A stretch of DNA of 64,000 bases from Neobacillus sp. Marseille-Q6967 (GTDB lineage: Bacteria; Bacillota; Bacilli; Bacillales; Cytobacillaceae), in the NCBI RefSeq assembly GCF_946151075.1, contig NZ_OX267715.1:2767881-2831880 (forward strand), written 5' to 3'. The notes under the pieces are model-generated. The model searched no databases. It saw only the letters and a program-made list of their open reading frames with translations, and was not told the DNA's origin. Within the stretch, counting starts at the first letter, position 1, and every line of letters starts with the position of its first letter. Shown piece by piece: positions 1 to 8,277 of the stretch. The translations under genes and the position numbers were made by a program.

Positions 1-279
1 TTTTGCTACAATCAGGAGCGCCTCATCAGCCAGCTTAACAATTTCATCATGCTGCTTCATACCTAACATCATGATTTGATTGTAAAGTTCCTTCTCCTCT
101 TTTTCTAACCTCACGATGAGGTCTTGTTGGTTTTCAAAGTCCTTTTCAACTAATACAACCTTTTCAAGGACCCTATATATTTTTTCAACATCCGATTGTG
201 GATTTAAACAACCTGTTAAGAACATACAAGATATAATAATAGAAAGTATATTATTTCGAAAAAATCTGTAATTTCCCAC
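1..279 (-). CDS. ykyA: YkyA-type putative lipoprotein, 3' end cut by the window
   Basis: The first 93 codons are present; the gene runs off the left edge. A GTG start at 279-277 follows a GGGGGATCC-type ribosome site. The N-terminus has a basic patch, a hydrophobic stretch and a lipobox-like FLTGC near residue 26, so the product should be a membrane-anchored lipoprotein. After it comes a charged, probably coiled-coil region rich in Glu and Lys. In B. subtilis ykyA lies between pdhA and def, and here def lies divergently next to it, which supports the name. Its function is not firmly known; a cell-surface role is inferred. Confidence 0.75.
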   Translation of the reverse strand, partial: MGNYRFFRNNILSIIISCMFLTGCLNPQSDVEKIYRVLEKVVLVEKDFENQQDLIVRLEKEEKELYNQIMMLGMKQHDEIVKLADEALLIVAK

Positions 280-331
280 GAAGGATCCCCCTTACCTGTT
301 ACATTTCTTACTATATCTATACTTTATTCAT

Positions 332-360
332 TTGACAACATGTCTTGCCATGAATTATAT
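332..360 (+). promoter_or_regulatory. Probable sigma-A promoter for def
   Basis: TTGACA at 332-337 is followed after 17 bases by TTATAT at 355-360, about 80 bases ahead of the def start. The -35 is perfect and the -10 is moderate. Confidence 0.55.
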
Positions 361-443
361 ATTGCAAACCATTAACTTTTTAACGTTAGTCTGTTAGACT
401 ATTGAGTATTAATAATTTGTTTAAAAACAGGAGTGAATCGGTC

Positions 444-998
444 ATGTTAATGATGGATGATATCATTCGGGACGGCCATCCTACACTTAGAAAAGTAGCA
501 CAAGAGGTATCAATGCCGCCTTCGGAAGAGGATAAGGAAATCCTTAGAAGCCTAATGGAGTACGTAAAAAATAGTCAAAATGAAGAAATTGCTTCAAAAT
601 ATGGACTACGGCCAGGAATCGGTCTAGCAGCACCGCAAATCAATGTTTCAAAAAGAATGATTGCTGTTAATCTTCTTGATGAAAAAGGCACCCAAATAAG
701 CTATGCGTTGTTTAATCCGAAAATTGTCAGCCACTCCGTTGAAAAAGCATACTTAACTTCAGGAGAAGGTTGTTTATCTGTTGATGAAAACATCCCCGGT
801 TATGTACCAAGATTTGCACGGATTACTGTAAAGGGAGTGACTTTAGACGGTGAAGAAGTTAAGCTTCGCCTTAAAGGTCTGCCCGCTATTTGTTTCCAAC
901 ACGAGATTGATCATTTAAACGGTATTATGTTTTATGATTATATAGACAAGCATGATCCTTTCAAACCTATCGAAGGTGCTATTGCAATTGAAAGATAA
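444..998 (+). CDS. def: Peptide deformylase
   Basis: This cytoplasmic metalloenzyme removes the formyl group from the initiator Met of new proteins. All three family motifs are visible: GIGLAAPQ, EGCLSV and QHEIDHLNG, giving the metal-binding Cys and two His plus the catalytic Glu. The product has 184 residues and closely resembles the B. subtilis YkrB (DefB) type, with its inserted N-terminal region. I chose the ATG at 444 because AGGAGTG lies 8 bases upstream; an in-frame TTG at 402 lacks a ribosome site. It is monocistronic, between ykyA (divergent) and a terminator. Confidence 0.96.
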   Translation: MLMMDDIIRDGHPTLRKVAQEVSMPPSEEDKEILRSLMEYVKNSQNEEIASKYGLRPGIGLAAPQINVSKRMIAVNLLDEKGTQISYALFNPKIVSHSVEKAYLTSGEGCLSVDENIPGYVPRFARITVKGVTLDGEEVKLRLKGLPAICFQHEIDHLNGIMFYDYIDKHDPFKPIEGAIAIER

Positions 999-1003
999 CG
1001 ATT

Positions 1004-1033
1004 GTCGGTCAATTCCTTTGGCCGGCTTTTTTT
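1004..1033 (+). terminator. Terminator after def
   Basis: A 9-bp stem (two G-T pairs) with a 5-base loop is followed by seven T. Confidence 0.75.
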
Positions 1034-1211
1034 CTGGTCTGGATAAGGCGTTTATATATTGCTATAATAATTCCATGATTATCCATGAGAGTATCCGCTA
1101 ATTCATCATATAATAATAGTAAAAAAAACAAAAAATCTTTAATAAACTTATATGGCTTGCTTTACATTGGACAAGGATCGTTTAAAATAAGAAGTAAGGA
1201 GATGATCCACT

Positions 1212-1283
1212 ATGTTAAAGAAGCTAAGAAAGAAGCTCTTAAAACAGTGGAAAGATTTATTGCGAAAAAAATCCATTGCCTAA
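1212..1283 (+). CDS. Possible 23-residue basic peptide
   Basis: A short frame begins at ATG 1212 with AAGGAG ten bases upstream and ends ten bases before a perfect hairpin. The peptide starts MLKKLRKKLLKQWKDLLRKK; it is strongly basic with a heptad-like spread of Leu, so an amphipathic helix is likely. I do not recognise the family. The longer overlapping frame at 1085-1333 has no ribosome site and runs through the hairpin, so I prefer this one. Whether it is translated is an inference from the ribosome site, hairpin and helix pattern. Confidence 0.45.
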   Translation: MLKKLRKKLLKQWKDLLRKKSIA

Positions 1284-1293
1284 AAATCTTTTC

Positions 1294-1328
1294 GAGCCCT
1301 TCAAACTTGCGAAGGGCTCCTTCCTTAT
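1294..1328 (+). terminator. Hairpin after the small basic frame
   Basis: A perfect 9-bp stem (GAGCCCTTC/GAAGGGCTC) with an 8-base loop is followed by a broken T-rich run, consistent with an intrinsic terminator. Confidence 0.65.
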
Positions 1329-1473
1329 TGTAAATTGATTATCAGTCAGCAATTTTACATATTTTTATGGTCCAAAAGCTTCCTGCATTGGCGAATATAA
1401 GAAAACAAATGAAAAAGATAGAAATATTTTATATAATAGAAAAAGTTATGATTGATTAAGGAGCGATATTGCC

Positions 1474-1683
1474 ATGATATTTAAGGTATATTATCAAGAA
1501 AGATTAAATGAAGTTCCGGTAAGAGAGAATACAAAAACTCTCTATGTTGAAGGGGAATCCATTGTAGACGTTCTTACAAAAATCGCTGATCGCGGGTATA
1601 ACGTTGAATTTGTACAGGAAGTAAAAGGTGCATATTTAGAATATGAACAACAAAATGAAGACTTTAAAGTATTGGAGATATGA
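1474..1683 (+). CDS. rpoY: RNA polymerase epsilon subunit
   Basis: This small accessory subunit of Firmicutes RNA polymerase (69 residues, formerly YkzG) starts MIFKVYYQERLNEVPVRE and ends in an acidic tail, as in the family. The ribosome site is AAGGAG. It lies 6 bases ahead of rnjA, the conserved rpoY-rnjA pair of Bacillaceae, so the two are surely cotranscribed. A TATAAT at 1432-1437 could be the -10 of the operon; I see no good -35. Confidence 0.95.
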   Translation: MIFKVYYQERLNEVPVRENTKTLYVEGESIVDVLTKIADRGYNVEFVQEVKGAYLEYEQQNEDFKVLEI

Positions 1684-1689
1684 TAATTT

Positions 1690-3357
1690 ATGAAATTTGT
1701 TAAAAACGATCAAACTGCTGTTTTTGCCCTGGGAGGATTAGGCGAAATAGGCAAAAACACTTATGCAGTTCAGTTTCAGGATGAAATCATCCTAATCGAT
1801 GCTGGAATTAAGTTTCCAGAGGACGAACTTTTGGGCATCGATTATGTTATACCTGATTACACTTACTTGGTTAAAAATGAAGATAAGATAAAAGGACTTT
1901 TTATTACTCACGGGCACGAAGATCATATTGGAGGTATTCCTTATTTATTAAGAGAAGTGAATATTCCTATCTATGGCGGTAAGCTCGCTTTAGGATTAAT
2001 TAAAAATAAACTGGAAGAACATGGACTGTTACGGACGGCTAATCTTATCGAGATAAAAGAAGATGACATAATTAAATTTCGTAAAACTTCAGTAACATTT
2101 TTCCGAACTACTCACAGTATACCAGACTCTTATGGGATTGTAGTCAAAACCCCTCCTGGACAAATTGTCCATACCGGTGATTTTAAATTTGATTTTACTC
2201 CCGTAGGAGAACCTGCAAATTTAACCAAAATGGCTGAAATCGGTAAAGAAGGCGTTTTATGTTTATTATCTGATAGTACTAATAGTGAAATACCTGATTT
2301 CACCATGTCAGAACGCAAAGTCGGCGAAAGTATTGATGATATTTTCCGCAAAGTAGATGGCCGAATTATCTTTGCCACATTCGCTTCTAATATTCACAGG
2401 CTGCAGCAGGTAACTGAAGCTGCTGTTACCTATGGAAGAAAAGTAGCTGTATTTGGCCGCAGTATGGAAGCTGCTATTAATATTGGTCTTGATTTAGGAT
2501 ATATTCGTGCTCCAAAGGATACATTCATCGATGCAGGGCAAATCAACCGTTTACCAGCAGATAAGGTAACCATCCTTTGTACTGGAAGTCAAGGAGAGCC
2601 TATGGCAGCCTTATCCCGGATTGCTAACGGCACGCACAGACAAATTCAAATTATCCCTGGTGATACAGTTGTATTTTCATCGTCACCCATCCCTGGTAAT
2701 ACGATCAGCGTCAGCCGGACGATTAATATGTTGTTTAGAGCAGGTGCTGAAGTTATCCATGGAAAGCTTAGTGACATTCATACTTCAGGGCACGGTGGTC
2801 AAGAAGAGCAAAAGCTCATGCTTCGCTTAATCAAGCCAAAGTTCTTTATGCCGATCCATGGTGAATACAGAATGCAAAGAATGCATGCTAAGCTTGCAGT
2901 GGATTGCGGTGTTGCTGAAGAAAATTGCTTTATTATGGACAATGGTGAAGTATTAGCTCTCTCAGAAAATAGCGCTCAAGTTGCAGGAAAAATCCCTTCT
3001 GGTTCTGTTTATATTGACGGAAGCGGTGTAGGCGACATTGGAAACATTGTCTTAAGGGATCGTCGTATTTTGTCTGAGGAAGGTTTAGTTGTAGTTGTGG
3101 TAAGTATCAACATGAAAGACTTTAAAATAGCATCTGGTCCGGATCTTATCTCAAGAGGATTTGTTTATATGAGAGAATCTGGTGACTTAATTAATGATGC
3201 ACAAAATCTTATTACTAAACATTTAAACAAAGTAATGGAACGTAAAACCAGCCAATGGTCAGAAATTAAAAATGAAATTACTGATACACTTGCTCCATTC
3301 CTTTATGAAAAAACAAAACGCAGACCAATGATTCTGCCTATTATTATGGAAGTATAA
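1690..3357 (+). CDS. rnjA: Ribonuclease J1
   Basis: This beta-CASP metallo-beta-lactamase nuclease has 5'-to-3' exonuclease and endonuclease activity and acts in mRNA decay and rRNA maturation. The zinc motif HGHEDHIGG lies near residue 75, and further metal ligands are seen in HTGDF and in SGHGGQ. The length of 555 residues equals the B. subtilis protein. GGAGATATG upstream supports the start. It is the second gene of the rpoY-rnjA operon and ends at a strong terminator. Confidence 0.97.
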   Translation: MKFVKNDQTAVFALGGLGEIGKNTYAVQFQDEIILIDAGIKFPEDELLGIDYVIPDYTYLVKNEDKIKGLFITHGHEDHIGGIPYLLREVNIPIYGGKLALGLIKNKLEEHGLLRTANLIEIKEDDIIKFRKTSVTFFRTTHSIPDSYGIVVKTPPGQIVHTGDFKFDFTPVGEPANLTKMAEIGKEGVLCLLSDSTNSEIPDFTMSERKVGESIDDIFRKVDGRIIFATFASNIHRLQQVTEAAVTYGRKVAVFGRSMEAAINIGLDLGYIRAPKDTFIDAGQINRLPADKVTILCTGSQGEPMAALSRIANGTHRQIQIIPGDTVVFSSSPIPGNTISVSRTINMLFRAGAEVIHGKLSDIHTSGHGGQEEQKLMLRLIKPKFFMPIHGEYRMQRMHAKLAVDCGVAEENCFIMDNGEVLALSENSAQVAGKIPSGSVYIDGSGVGDIGNIVLRDRRILSEEGLVVVVVSINMKDFKIASGPDLISRGFVYMRESGDLINDAQNLITKHLNKVMERKTSQWSEIKNEITDTLAPFLYEKTKRRPMILPIIMEV

Positions 3358-3360
3358 AAA

Positions 3361-3390
3361 AAGGAAGCGCCCATAGCGCTTCCTTTTTTT
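3361..3390. terminator. Bidirectional terminator between rnjA and ktrC
   Basis: A GGAAGCGC/GCGCTTCC stem flanked by A and T runs on both sides serves the convergent genes rnjA and ktrC. Confidence 0.85.
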
Positions 3391-3394
3391 GTGT

Positions 3395-4054
3395 CTAGCT
3401 CATTACCTTTCTTTCAAAACGGTCAATATCATCGTCTGTACCAATTACTATCAAGACATCATTAACTCGAAGTTCTTCGTTAGGTTTTGGAGAAATAATG
3501 ATATCCATTCCTCTCTTAATCGCAACAATATTTAATCCGTATTTTTTTCGGATGTCCAGTTCGATAATGGTATGCCCGCCGATTTTACTATTTGCTACAA
3601 TCTCAACAATACTATGTTCATCAGAGAGTTCAAGGTAATCTAATACGCTGCTAGATGCCATATTATGAGCAATTCTTCGGCCCATATCTCTTTCCGGGTG
3701 TACAACTTTATCTGCACCAATTTTCACAAGAACTTTCTCATGATAATCATTTTGTGCTTTTACGGTTATATGGTTTACTCCCAATTCCTTTAGAATAAGA
3801 GTGGTTAATATACTGGATTGAATATCATCACCGATTGCCACAATGACATGATCAAAGTTTCGGATACCGAGGCTTTTAAGTACAGCCTCATCGGTAGTAT
3901 CACCAACCGCTGCATGGGATGCAATCATGGCATAAGCATTCACTCTTTCCTCATCTTTATCAATCGCTAGTACCTCAAAGCCCTCTTCCGAAAGCGTCCT
4001 GCATATACTTCCCCCAAAACGACCTAGTCCAATTACAGCAAAATTCTTCTTCAC
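3395..4054 (-). CDS. ktrC: K+ channel gating protein KtrC
   Basis: This cytoplasmic RCK protein forms the regulatory ring of a Ktr potassium transporter. An N-terminal Rossmann fold with GLGRFGG (residues 9-15) and an acidic end of strand 2 bind nucleotide. The C-terminal RCK_C domain (about 135-217) binds c-di-AMP in the family. It has 219 residues and is strongly similar to B. subtilis KtrC, including the HPERDMGRRIAHN stretch. The membrane partner (KtrD) is not in the window, as in B. subtilis. darB, another c-di-AMP binding protein, lies about 7 kb away. Confidence 0.93.
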   Translation of the reverse strand: MKKNFAVIGLGRFGGSICRTLSEEGFEVLAIDKDEERVNAYAMIASHAAVGDTTDEAVLKSLGIRNFDHVIVAIGDDIQSSILTTLILKELGVNHITVKAQNDYHEKVLVKIGADKVVHPERDMGRRIAHNMASSSVLDYLELSDEHSIVEIVANSKIGGHTIIELDIRKKYGLNIVAIKRGMDIIISPKPNEELRVNDVLIVIGTDDDIDRFERKVMS

Positions 4055-4127
4055 TTAAAATTCCCCCAGCAAAAGTTCAATTAACCATTTCATTTTAGCA
4101 TATCCTATTTACTTTATTATAAATAGT

Positions 4128-5042
4128 TTAATGATCTCCTCTATTTTTAGTCACCCTCTTAGCAATCAAATAAATAATTAATGCGATGATGGCGAGAATC
4201 AAGAATATAGGCAGATTTCCGAAGATAAAAACCATAAATCCCGAGAAAGCTGACATCAAAAAATTAAGGCTTTTCATAAACTGTTTTTTGGTTTTCTCCC
4301 ACGTATTAAGATCTTCATCCTCAAGGTTTGGAACCACCACTTTGTTTTCAAACAAGGTGATATTGATCGTAGACAGAGATGTTTGATTTTCTAAATACTT
4401 CATCCTTCCTTGTATGGTCTCTATTTCTTCCTGCACGGCTGCAAGGTCATTAGAAATTTTAAGAAGATCCTCGGTTTTTACAGCCGCATTCATAAACGAT
4501 ATCAATCTTTCCTCTACTACCTTTTTGGATTTCAATCGAGATTCAAGGTCTACATATTCTTCAGTTACGTCCGTTCCCGTAATATTTCTCTGAAGCACCT
4601 CAGCCGCCTGACCCTCTGCATCTGATAGAAACGCCTGAAAATGCTTTTGAGGGATGCGGATAGTAATATTCCCACTTACTTGTTCATCTCCCTCTCTTAC
4701 GATGTTTGAGGATGCTATATAGCCGCCAAACTTGATCACTGCTTCTTCTAAATGTTGTAATGTTTGTTCAAACTTCTTGACCCGCATTTGTAAATCTGCT
4801 TGATAAATGACCATTTGATTTGGCACTTCTAATGGAGCCTTTTTAGTTTGTTCCGTTTGTTCTGTTTTTGTTGTTTCTCCAGAAATCGCAGATTGTTCCT
4901 GAGATGAAGATTTATCCATCCCAGCACTGTTGTCTGCACTCATTTTTGCCCCTTCACTATTACTATTAGAGCTGCATGCGGTTACAATGACAATTAGGAA
5001 AATTAGCATCACGGATAAAGCTTTATTCATCTTTTTCTTCAA
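4128..5042 (-). CDS. DUF4349 lipoprotein
   Basis: The N-terminus is basic, then hydrophobic, then has a lipobox (VTAC, near residue 23), so the protein should be exported and lipidated. A Ser/Thr/Gln-rich linker follows (25-75), then the DUF4349 domain (about 75-275) with the usual YVDLESRLKSK stretch and coiled-coil segments, and a C-terminal membrane helix followed by basic residues. It is thus anchored at both ends. The biochemical role is unknown. An alternative ATG lies four codons in. It is a single gene between ktrC and ykuV. Confidence 0.85.
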   Translation of the reverse strand: MKKKMNKALSVMLIFLIVIVTACSSNSNSEGAKMSADNSAGMDKSSSQEQSAISGETTKTEQTEQTKKAPLEVPNQMVIYQADLQMRVKKFEQTLQHLEEAVIKFGGYIASSNIVREGDEQVSGNITIRIPQKHFQAFLSDAEGQAAEVLQRNITGTDVTEEYVDLESRLKSKKVVEERLISFMNAAVKTEDLLKISNDLAAVQEEIETIQGRMKYLENQTSLSTINITLFENKVVVPNLEDEDLNTWEKTKKQFMKSLNFLMSAFSGFMVFIFGNLPIFLILAIIALIIYLIAKRVTKNRGDH

Positions 5043-5116
5043 TGGCCGACACCCCTTTTTCTCTTATAATCCCTTTCTATTTATACCGACGAGTTATTTG
5101 GAAGATAGTTACAAAA

Positions 5117-5147
5117 AAAAGACTGCTCGTCATGTAACGAACAGTTT
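5117..5147 (-). terminator. Terminator after ykuV
   Basis: An imperfect stem, AGACTG-C-TCGT paired with ACGA-A-CAGTTT, is followed on the minus strand by a run of U. Confidence 0.7.
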
Positions 5148-5154
5148 TGAATGG

Positions 5155-5610
5155 CTATTCTGTTTTAATTAATTCATCTAATACGCGGTTCACTCTCTTT
5201 TCGAGCATCTTCATACCGCTGCCTCCAGCTTGAAAATGGCGCAGTTTACCATCACGATCGAATACATAGTAGGCTGGAACATATTGATTTTCAAATGCAT
5301 CCGCTAATTTATGTTCACTATCAACATAAATGGGTTGTGTGATTCCATGTTCTGTGGCCACTTGTTTAATCTGTTCAAGATTTAAATCTTCTTCAGACCT
5401 GGGCATATGTACAGCAACAACATTTAATTTATCACTATACTGGTCACGAAATTGATTCACCTGAGGCATTGCCTCTTTACAAAGATGGCAGCTGACAGAC
5501 CAAAAATGAATAAGAGTTGGTTTATCTCCTACTAAATCCTCTCTTTTCACTTCACCGTTTAACCATTCTGTAGCCCCGGTTAATTCAGGCATTGGTTCAC
5601 GTAATTTCAT
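5155..5610 (-). CDS. ykuV: Cytoplasmic thiol-disulfide oxidoreductase YkuV
   Basis: This thioredoxin-fold protein of 151 residues has the active site SCHLCK (Cys41, Cys44) and a cis-Pro loop (YVPAYYV). It has no signal peptide, so unlike ResA/StoA it acts in the cytoplasm. It is nearly identical in pattern to B. subtilis YkuV. It lies directly downstream of the 2-Cys peroxiredoxin ykuU, with a hairpin terminator between them, so part of its transcript probably comes from readthrough. A role in reducing YkuU or other thiol proteins is inferred. Confidence 0.92.
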   Translation of the reverse strand: MKLREPMPELTGATEWLNGEVKREDLVGDKPTLIHFWSVSCHLCKEAMPQVNQFRDQYSDKLNVVAVHMPRSEEDLNLEQIKQVATEHGITQPIYVDSEHKLADAFENQYVPAYYVFDRDGKLRHFQAGGSGMKMLEKRVNRVLDELIKTE

Positions 5611-5626
5611 ATATAATCCCCCTATT

Positions 5627-5650
5627 AAAAAGACCTAACACAAGTTAGGT
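5627..5650 (-). terminator. Terminator between ykuU and ykuV
   Basis: On the minus strand ACCTAAC, loop TTGT, GTTAGGT is followed by C and five T, just ahead of the ykuV ribosome site. It could set a lower level of ykuV than of ykuU. Confidence 0.75.
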
Positions 5651-5668
5651 TAGGTCAGTCTAAAATTA

Positions 5669-6217
5669 TTAAACATTAAGAGTGGCTTGTCCCGGTTTCC
5701 AGTTTGCAGGGCACAGTCCGCCAGTTTGCAGAGCTTGAAGAACGCGAAGAGTTTCATCTACATCACGGCCGATATTGTTATGGTTTACCACTGAGTACAT
5801 TAACTCACCTTCAGGGCTGATGATAAACAAGCCGCGTAGTGCTACACCTTCTTCTTCAATGAGCACACCGTAATCACGTGCTACAACATGGTTTGTAGTT
5901 GCTGCTAATGGATAGTTTAAATCACCAAGACCATTCTCTTTACGGTCTGTTTTTATCCATGCAAGATGTGTATGAATCGTATCTGTTGAGGCACCGATCA
6001 CTACTGCATCTAAATCTTCAAACTCATCGTAACGGTCGGATAGCGCCGTGATTTCAGTTGGACATACAAAAGTGAAATCCATTGGATAGAAGAACAATAC
6101 GGTCCACTTATCGTTTTTCATGTTCTCTTCAAGACTTACTTTTCCAAATTCTTTGTTAGGTAAAACTGCATCCATTTCAAATCGTGGTGCTTGCTTTCCT
6201 ACCATACGTTCTGGCAT
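5669..6217 (-). CDS. ykuU: 2-Cys peroxiredoxin YkuU
   Basis: This AhpC/TSA-family peroxidase reduces H2O2 and organic peroxides. The peroxidatic Cys52 lies in FTFVCPTE and the resolving Cys near 169 in GGLCPANW; the product has 182 residues. I chose the ATG at 6217 (MPERMVGKQAP) because GGAGGG lies 7 bases upstream; the frame opens five codons earlier without such spacing. It heads the ykuU-ykuV pair. The order ykuU-ykuV near dapL matches B. subtilis. Confidence 0.95.
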   Translation of the reverse strand: MPERMVGKQAPRFEMDAVLPNKEFGKVSLEENMKNDKWTVLFFYPMDFTFVCPTEITALSDRYDEFEDLDAVVIGASTDTIHTHLAWIKTDRKENGLGDLNYPLAATTNHVVARDYGVLIEEEGVALRGLFIISPEGELMYSVVNHNNIGRDVDETLRVLQALQTGGLCPANWKPGQATLNV

Positions 6218-6312
6218 AGTGAATCCCTCCAATTGTTCTATACTGAATGAAAAAAAACACCTTATTAGTTTTTCCCTAATTCCATATAGAATAACCGTCT
6301 ACATGTAACACT

Positions 6313-7443
6313 TTAACGCGAAGATTGGCTTCCTCGATAAGAAAAATACTTTGTCATAACGTTAATCGCTACTTCAATGGCCTCTTCATTTGGATTTAAT
6401 TTTGCATGGTGAAGTCCAAACTCTGAATTGACACCTAGCCAGAACATTAATCCTGGAATTTCTTTCAGCATGTATCCAAAGTCCTCTCCGGTCATGGCTT
6501 CTCTACAGGTGACCACATTAATAGATAGATCCGATTCGAAAAATTGGAAGAATTCTCTGGTCACCTTTTCATCATTATAGACTTGATAATACATGGAACC
6601 GAAATCAATTTCTGCTTGACATTCGTAGCCTGTCTCAATTCCCTTTACCATTGCATTAATCCGGTGTTTCACCTTGCTCATAGATTCTGGATTGAGAGTT
6701 CTAATCGTCCCCTCAAGCCTTGCTGTTTCCGCTATTATGTTTTGAACCGTCCCGCCTGTAATTTTGCCAATCGTGATGACTGCGCTGTCGAGCGGATCAA
6801 CGTTTCTCGAAATAATCGTTTGCAGTTGATTCACTAATGAACAGGCTGCAATCACCATATCATTGGTTTGATGTGGATAAGCAGCATGGCCGCCTTTTCC
6901 TTTTAGATCAATAAAAAGTTCAGAAGTATTAGCAAATAAAAGCCCCTCCTTCAGGGCAATGGTTCCAACAGGATATTCAGGTGCTATATGAAGTGCATAG
7001 ATTTCATCCGGTTTCCAATCTTTCATGATATCCGATTTCAACATTGGTTCTGCCCCGCCTGGGCCTTCCTCTGCAGGCTGAAAGATAAATAAAATGTCAT
7101 CAGAAATAGGATGCTCAATGAAATGAGTCAATACCCCAAGTGCAATACTCATGTGAAAATCGTGGCCGCATGCATGCATTTGATTGGAGTGTTTTGAAGA
7201 AAAATCAAATCCCGTATCTTCTGCAATCGGAAGACCGTCGATATCTGTTCGATACCCTATTGTTTTGCTTGGATTGGTTCCATGGATTTTTACAAACAAT
7301 CCTGTTTCCCACTTTTTAACGGAGAGACGTTCCTGCGGCAAAGTTTCTAAATAGGCTAACAAATAGGCCTGCGTTTTAAACTCCTGAAAACCAAGTTCAG
7401 GTATTTGGTGAAGATCACGCCGTATTTTTACATAAGGATTCAT
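6313..7443 (-). CDS. dapL: N-acetyl-diaminopimelate deacetylase
   Basis: This M20D amidohydrolase removes acetate from N-acetyl-LL-2,6-diaminopimelate in the acetylase branch of the lysine/peptidoglycan-precursor pathway. Metal ligands are visible in HACGHDFH, in the PAEEGPGG stretch and in the C-terminal FGLHHAKL. It has 376 residues, like B. subtilis YkuR. AAAGGAG precedes the ATG. It follows dapH, the enzyme that makes its substrate path possible, with a perfect hairpin in the 55-base gap. Confidence 0.94.
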   Translation of the reverse strand: MNPYVKIRRDLHQIPELGFQEFKTQAYLLAYLETLPQERLSVKKWETGLFVKIHGTNPSKTIGYRTDIDGLPIAEDTGFDFSSKHSNQMHACGHDFHMSIALGVLTHFIEHPISDDILFIFQPAEEGPGGAEPMLKSDIMKDWKPDEIYALHIAPEYPVGTIALKEGLLFANTSELFIDLKGKGGHAAYPHQTNDMVIAACSLVNQLQTIISRNVDPLDSAVITIGKITGGTVQNIIAETARLEGTIRTLNPESMSKVKHRINAMVKGIETGYECQAEIDFGSMYYQVYNDEKVTREFFQFFESDLSINVVTCREAMTGEDFGYMLKEIPGLMFWLGVNSEFGLHHAKLNPNEEAIEVAINVMTKYFSYRGSQSSR

Positions 7444-7459
7444 TTTGGTTCTCCTTTCT

Positions 7460-7491
7460 AAAAAGGAAGCGTGAGTTTCCCCACGCTTCCT
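7460..7491 (-). terminator. Terminator-like hairpin between dapH and dapL
   Basis: A perfect 10-bp stem (AGGAAGCGTG/CACGCTTCCT), 8-base loop and U run lie immediately before the dapL ribosome site. It probably makes dapL expression depend on readthrough or partial termination. Confidence 0.8.
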
Positions 7492-7498
7492 CTAATGT

Positions 7499-8209
7499 TT
7501 ATAGTTGTCGAAGTTCCTGCATTATTTCAGTTTTTGACTTTGTTTTGTCATCAATATCTTTTATTTTTTTCGCTGGTGTTCCGCCAACCACAGTATATGG
7601 TGCGACATCAGAAAGCACTACTGCACCGGCAGCAACAACTGCTCCCTTACCAACTGTAACTCCTTCCACAACAACTGCATTAGCGCCAATTAAGACATCA
7701 TCTTCGATTACTACAGGCTTTGCGGATGGCGGCTCAATTACACCTGCTAATACGGTACCTGCCCCGATATGACAGTTTTTCCCGACTGTTGCTCTTCCGC
7801 CTAGTACTACGCCCATATCGATCATTGTCTTTTCCCCGATAACGGCACCAATATTAATAACTGCCCCCATCATAATGACTGCATTATCGCCAATTTCAAC
7901 TTGATCTCGAATAATTACACCTGGCTCAATACGAGCGTTGATATTTTTTGTATTCAATAATGGGATAGCTGAATTGCGGCGGTCATTCTCAACCACATAG
8001 TCTTCAATCTTCCCTTGATTGGATTCTAATACAGGGTTAATTTCAGACCATTCGCCAAACACAACCCCAGTGTTCCCATTAATAAATGTTTTGGAATTCT
8101 CACCAAAGTCGAGACCAGTTAAATCACCTTTCACATATACCTTTACTGGCGTTGACTTTTTCGCATTTTGAATAAAAGAAATAATTTCATTTGCATCCAT
8201 CATTTTCAT
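7499..8209 (-). CDS. dapH: Tetrahydrodipicolinate N-acetyltransferase
   Basis: This enzyme transfers acetyl from acetyl-CoA to 2,3,4,5-tetrahydrodipicolinate in lysine and cell-wall precursor synthesis. It has 236 residues: an N-terminal alpha/beta part (1-85), then many hexapeptide repeats of the [LIV]-G-x4 type (about 90-210) that form a left-handed beta-helix. AGGAGG lies 8 bases ahead of the ATG. B. subtilis has the same dapH-dapL (ykuQ-ykuR) order. Confidence 0.95.
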   Translation of the reverse strand: MKMMDANEIISFIQNAKKSTPVKVYVKGDLTGLDFGENSKTFINGNTGVVFGEWSEINPVLESNQGKIEDYVVENDRRNSAIPLLNTKNINARIEPGVIIRDQVEIGDNAVIMMGAVINIGAVIGEKTMIDMGVVLGGRATVGKNCHIGAGTVLAGVIEPPSAKPVVIEDDVLIGANAVVVEGVTVGKGAVVAAGAVVLSDVAPYTVVGGTPAKKIKDIDDKTKSKTEIMQELRQL

Positions 8210-8277
8210 TAAAACAACCTCCTATGTAGTTAAAAATTACTTTATCAGACAAATTATTTGAAAACAAGAAAAAACAA

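Noticed and set aside
1085..1333. 82-codon frame overlapping the small basic peptide
   Set aside because: No ribosome site at its start, runs through the hairpin, and its composition is unlike a protein; the shorter frame with AAGGAG is preferred.
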